This document shows positions 31,762 to 32,967 of a stretch of DNA of 32,967 bases, piece by piece; the stretch's first letter is position 1; each line of letters starts with the position of its first letter. Under the pieces are notes generated by a model. It searched no databases and was not told the DNA's origin. It saw only the letters and a program-made list of their open reading frames with translations. Location: assembly GCA_024404975.1 (NCBI GenBank), contig JAKSPH010000007.1:1-32967 (forward strand), written 5' to 3'. The position numbers were made by a program, and so were the translations under genes. The stretch is from Clostridia bacterium. GTDB lineage: Bacteria > Bacillota > Clostridia > Oscillospirales > CAG-272.

Positions 31762-32967
31762 TTATGCAAGTTTTCGATCTTTGATGTTGAGCAGGTAGAC
31801 GGAAACGCCGATATAGCATGCCGTTGTGAAGAGATAGAGAATGTGCATGAGTGAAATCTCGTTGCCGAGGAAGGTAGCGGTCCAACCGCCCCAAAGTTTC
31901 ACGCAGAGCGACACGAGCAGGGTGAGGGGATAACTGATCGCCATGGCGACCACGTTGATGAACGAAACGAACTGATAGTGATATTCCACAGGCGTGCAAC
32001 GGTAGATGAAGGGCGTTGCGAGTACGCCGGTGCCGGAGCAACCGAAGAGTGCGATGGCGTTTGCGATCACACGGAAGACAACGGCATTACCGGGGTTGGT
32101 GAAGAAGTTGACGAGATAGCAGAAAGCCGTGATGAAGACGGCGATGGAGAGCGAACGGCTGATGCCGATCTTTTCCGCGACACGTCCCCAGACGGGAGCG
32201 AAGAACGCGCGTCCGATGACGCCGAGCATGAGCATGAGAGAAATAAAGGACACGGAAAGTCCCATTTTATCTACGAAGAAAATGGTGTCGATACCGCTGA
32301 CGAACGCACCGCCGATCGTAATGAAAACGCCGTAGATAAGGTAAGGGCGGAACTGCTTGCAGGTGAACATATCCCGGATGATGCGGAAGAACGAGCCGGG
32401 GTGTTTCACGGGTTCCATCTTCGGAACGGTGACGCCCATCAGGAAGATCAGACGTGCGATACCTGCCGCGACACCGACACAGCCGGCGATGGTGTAAGCG
32501 ATGTAAGCACGTTCTCCGTCCCACTGCTTGTAAATGATGGTGGTGATCAGGAACGCGATGACGATGCAGATATTGCCGATCGCCTCTTTCAGACCGTAAA
32601 ATCTTTCGGGGTGTCCGCTATCCTGCGCTACGGCTTCGCGCAGTTCGGAATAGGACGGCGTGATGATATTTCCGACGATACAGCAGATGAGGTAAACACT
32701 GCCGATGAGTGCCGCGGAAGATGCCGTCGCACCGAGGATCGGAAGGAAGAACAGAAGCGACCACGGGATCAGCTGGATACCGCACCCGAGGAGAATAAAG
32801 AGTTTGACACGCTTGAGTTTCGCAGCGATGTAGGGAGAGAATCCCATGGCGAGTCCGGCAAACGTGCTGAACGAAACGATCACGGAAATGAGCGCGTCGG
32901 ATACGCCGAGATCGATCATCATGGCGGCGAGATACATACCGCCGATACAGTTTGCGGCGAGGTTGCA
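31762..32967 (-). CDS. MFS transporter (5' truncated by window edge)
   Basis: About 401 residues are visible, and the frame stays open to the window edge, so the start lies outside. The protein is highly hydrophobic, with about 11 helices. A long cytoplasmic loop with basic residues (VPKMEPVKHPGSFFRIIRD) separates the two halves, and GVIGRAFFAPVWGRVAEKIG is the MFS loop motif between helices of the second half. There is no sign of a fused enzyme. It is first in the visible MFS-galM-MBL operon, which suggests a sugar or glycoside substrate; the family alone does not prove it. Confidence 0.85.
   Translation of the reverse strand, partial: CNLAANCIGGMYLAAMMIDLGVSDALISVIVSFSTFAGLAMGFSPYIAAKLKRVKLFILLGCGIQLIPWSLLFFLPILGATASSAALIGSVYLICCIVGNIITPSYSELREAVAQDSGHPERFYGLKEAIGNICIVIAFLITTIIYKQWDGERAYIAYTIAGCVGVAAGIARLIFLMGVTVPKMEPVKHPGSFFRIIRDMFTCKQFRPYLIYGVFITIGGAFVSGIDTIFFVDKMGLSVSFISLMLMLGVIGRAFFAPVWGRVAEKIGISRSLSIAVFITAFCYLVNFFTNPGNAVVFRVIANAIALFGCSGTGVLATPFIYRCTPVEYHYQFVSFINVVAMAISYPLTLLVSLCVKLWGGWTATFLGNEISLMHILYLFTTACYIGVSVYLLNIKDRKLA

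Noticed and set aside
1..32967. CRISPR arrays, insertion sequences, phage genes, rRNA
   Set aside because: No regularly spaced repeats, transposase motifs, phage structural genes or rRNA-like sequence were seen on either strand.

Overview
The window looks like chromosomal DNA from a Gram-positive, clostridia-like Bacillota, probably an uncultured gut lineage. The evidence is AGGAGG-type ribosome binding sites, textbook TTGACA-17-TATAAT promoters, a tyrosyl T-box riboswitch, UUCG/GAAA-capped intrinsic terminators, and an HPr-kinase-like/PqqD/S26 cassette. Finer placement is not possible from sequence reading alone. Both window ends cut genes: an ABC exporter on the left and an MFS transporter on the right.

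Layout. 1-4811: a truncated ABC exporter; a PHP-family phosphatase; a radical SAM/SPASM protein; a YfcE-like phosphodiesterase; and a ROK glucokinase. Most have their own promoter. 4892-5612: a 0.7 kb non-coding stretch with a nested palindrome, then the promoter and about 170 nt leader of a large operon. 5613-18823: a seven-gene, 13 kb operon for an ABC-importer-like system. It encodes a giant non-lipidated solute-binding protein with two carbohydrate-binding-like domains, two separate permease pairs, a propeller/TPR/Yip1 membrane protein, and a 1228-residue secreted protein I assign tentatively to the DUF5696 type. It contains no ATPase gene.

19096-24288: a branched-chain amino acid ABC importer (livJHMGF). 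It is preceded by a strong promoter, a 65-codon ORF very rich in Ile/Leu/Val codons, and a strong terminator. This has the layout of a translation-coupled attenuator and is the most interesting regulatory feature here. 24291-25851: an HPr-kinase-like protein, a PqqD-like protein and an S24/S26 (Sec11/SipW-like) peptidase in one operon. This resembles peptide-modification machinery, but no precursor peptide lies beside it. 25908-27560: a COG2509-type FAD protein.

27632-32967, all on the minus strand: a 73-residue protein of unknown function; a predicted 64-nt small RNA with near-consensus promoter and terminator; tRNA-Lys(UUU) with an acceptor mismatch; tyrS under T-box control; and an operon of an MFS transporter, aldose 1-epimerase (galM) and a metallo-beta-lactamase-fold protein.

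The genes together suggest an organism invested in sugar or glycan uptake (large ABC system, glucokinase, mutarotase, sugar-type MFS) and in amino acid import under ribosome-mediated control. Functional assignments rest on motif recognition. No database search or folding program was run.
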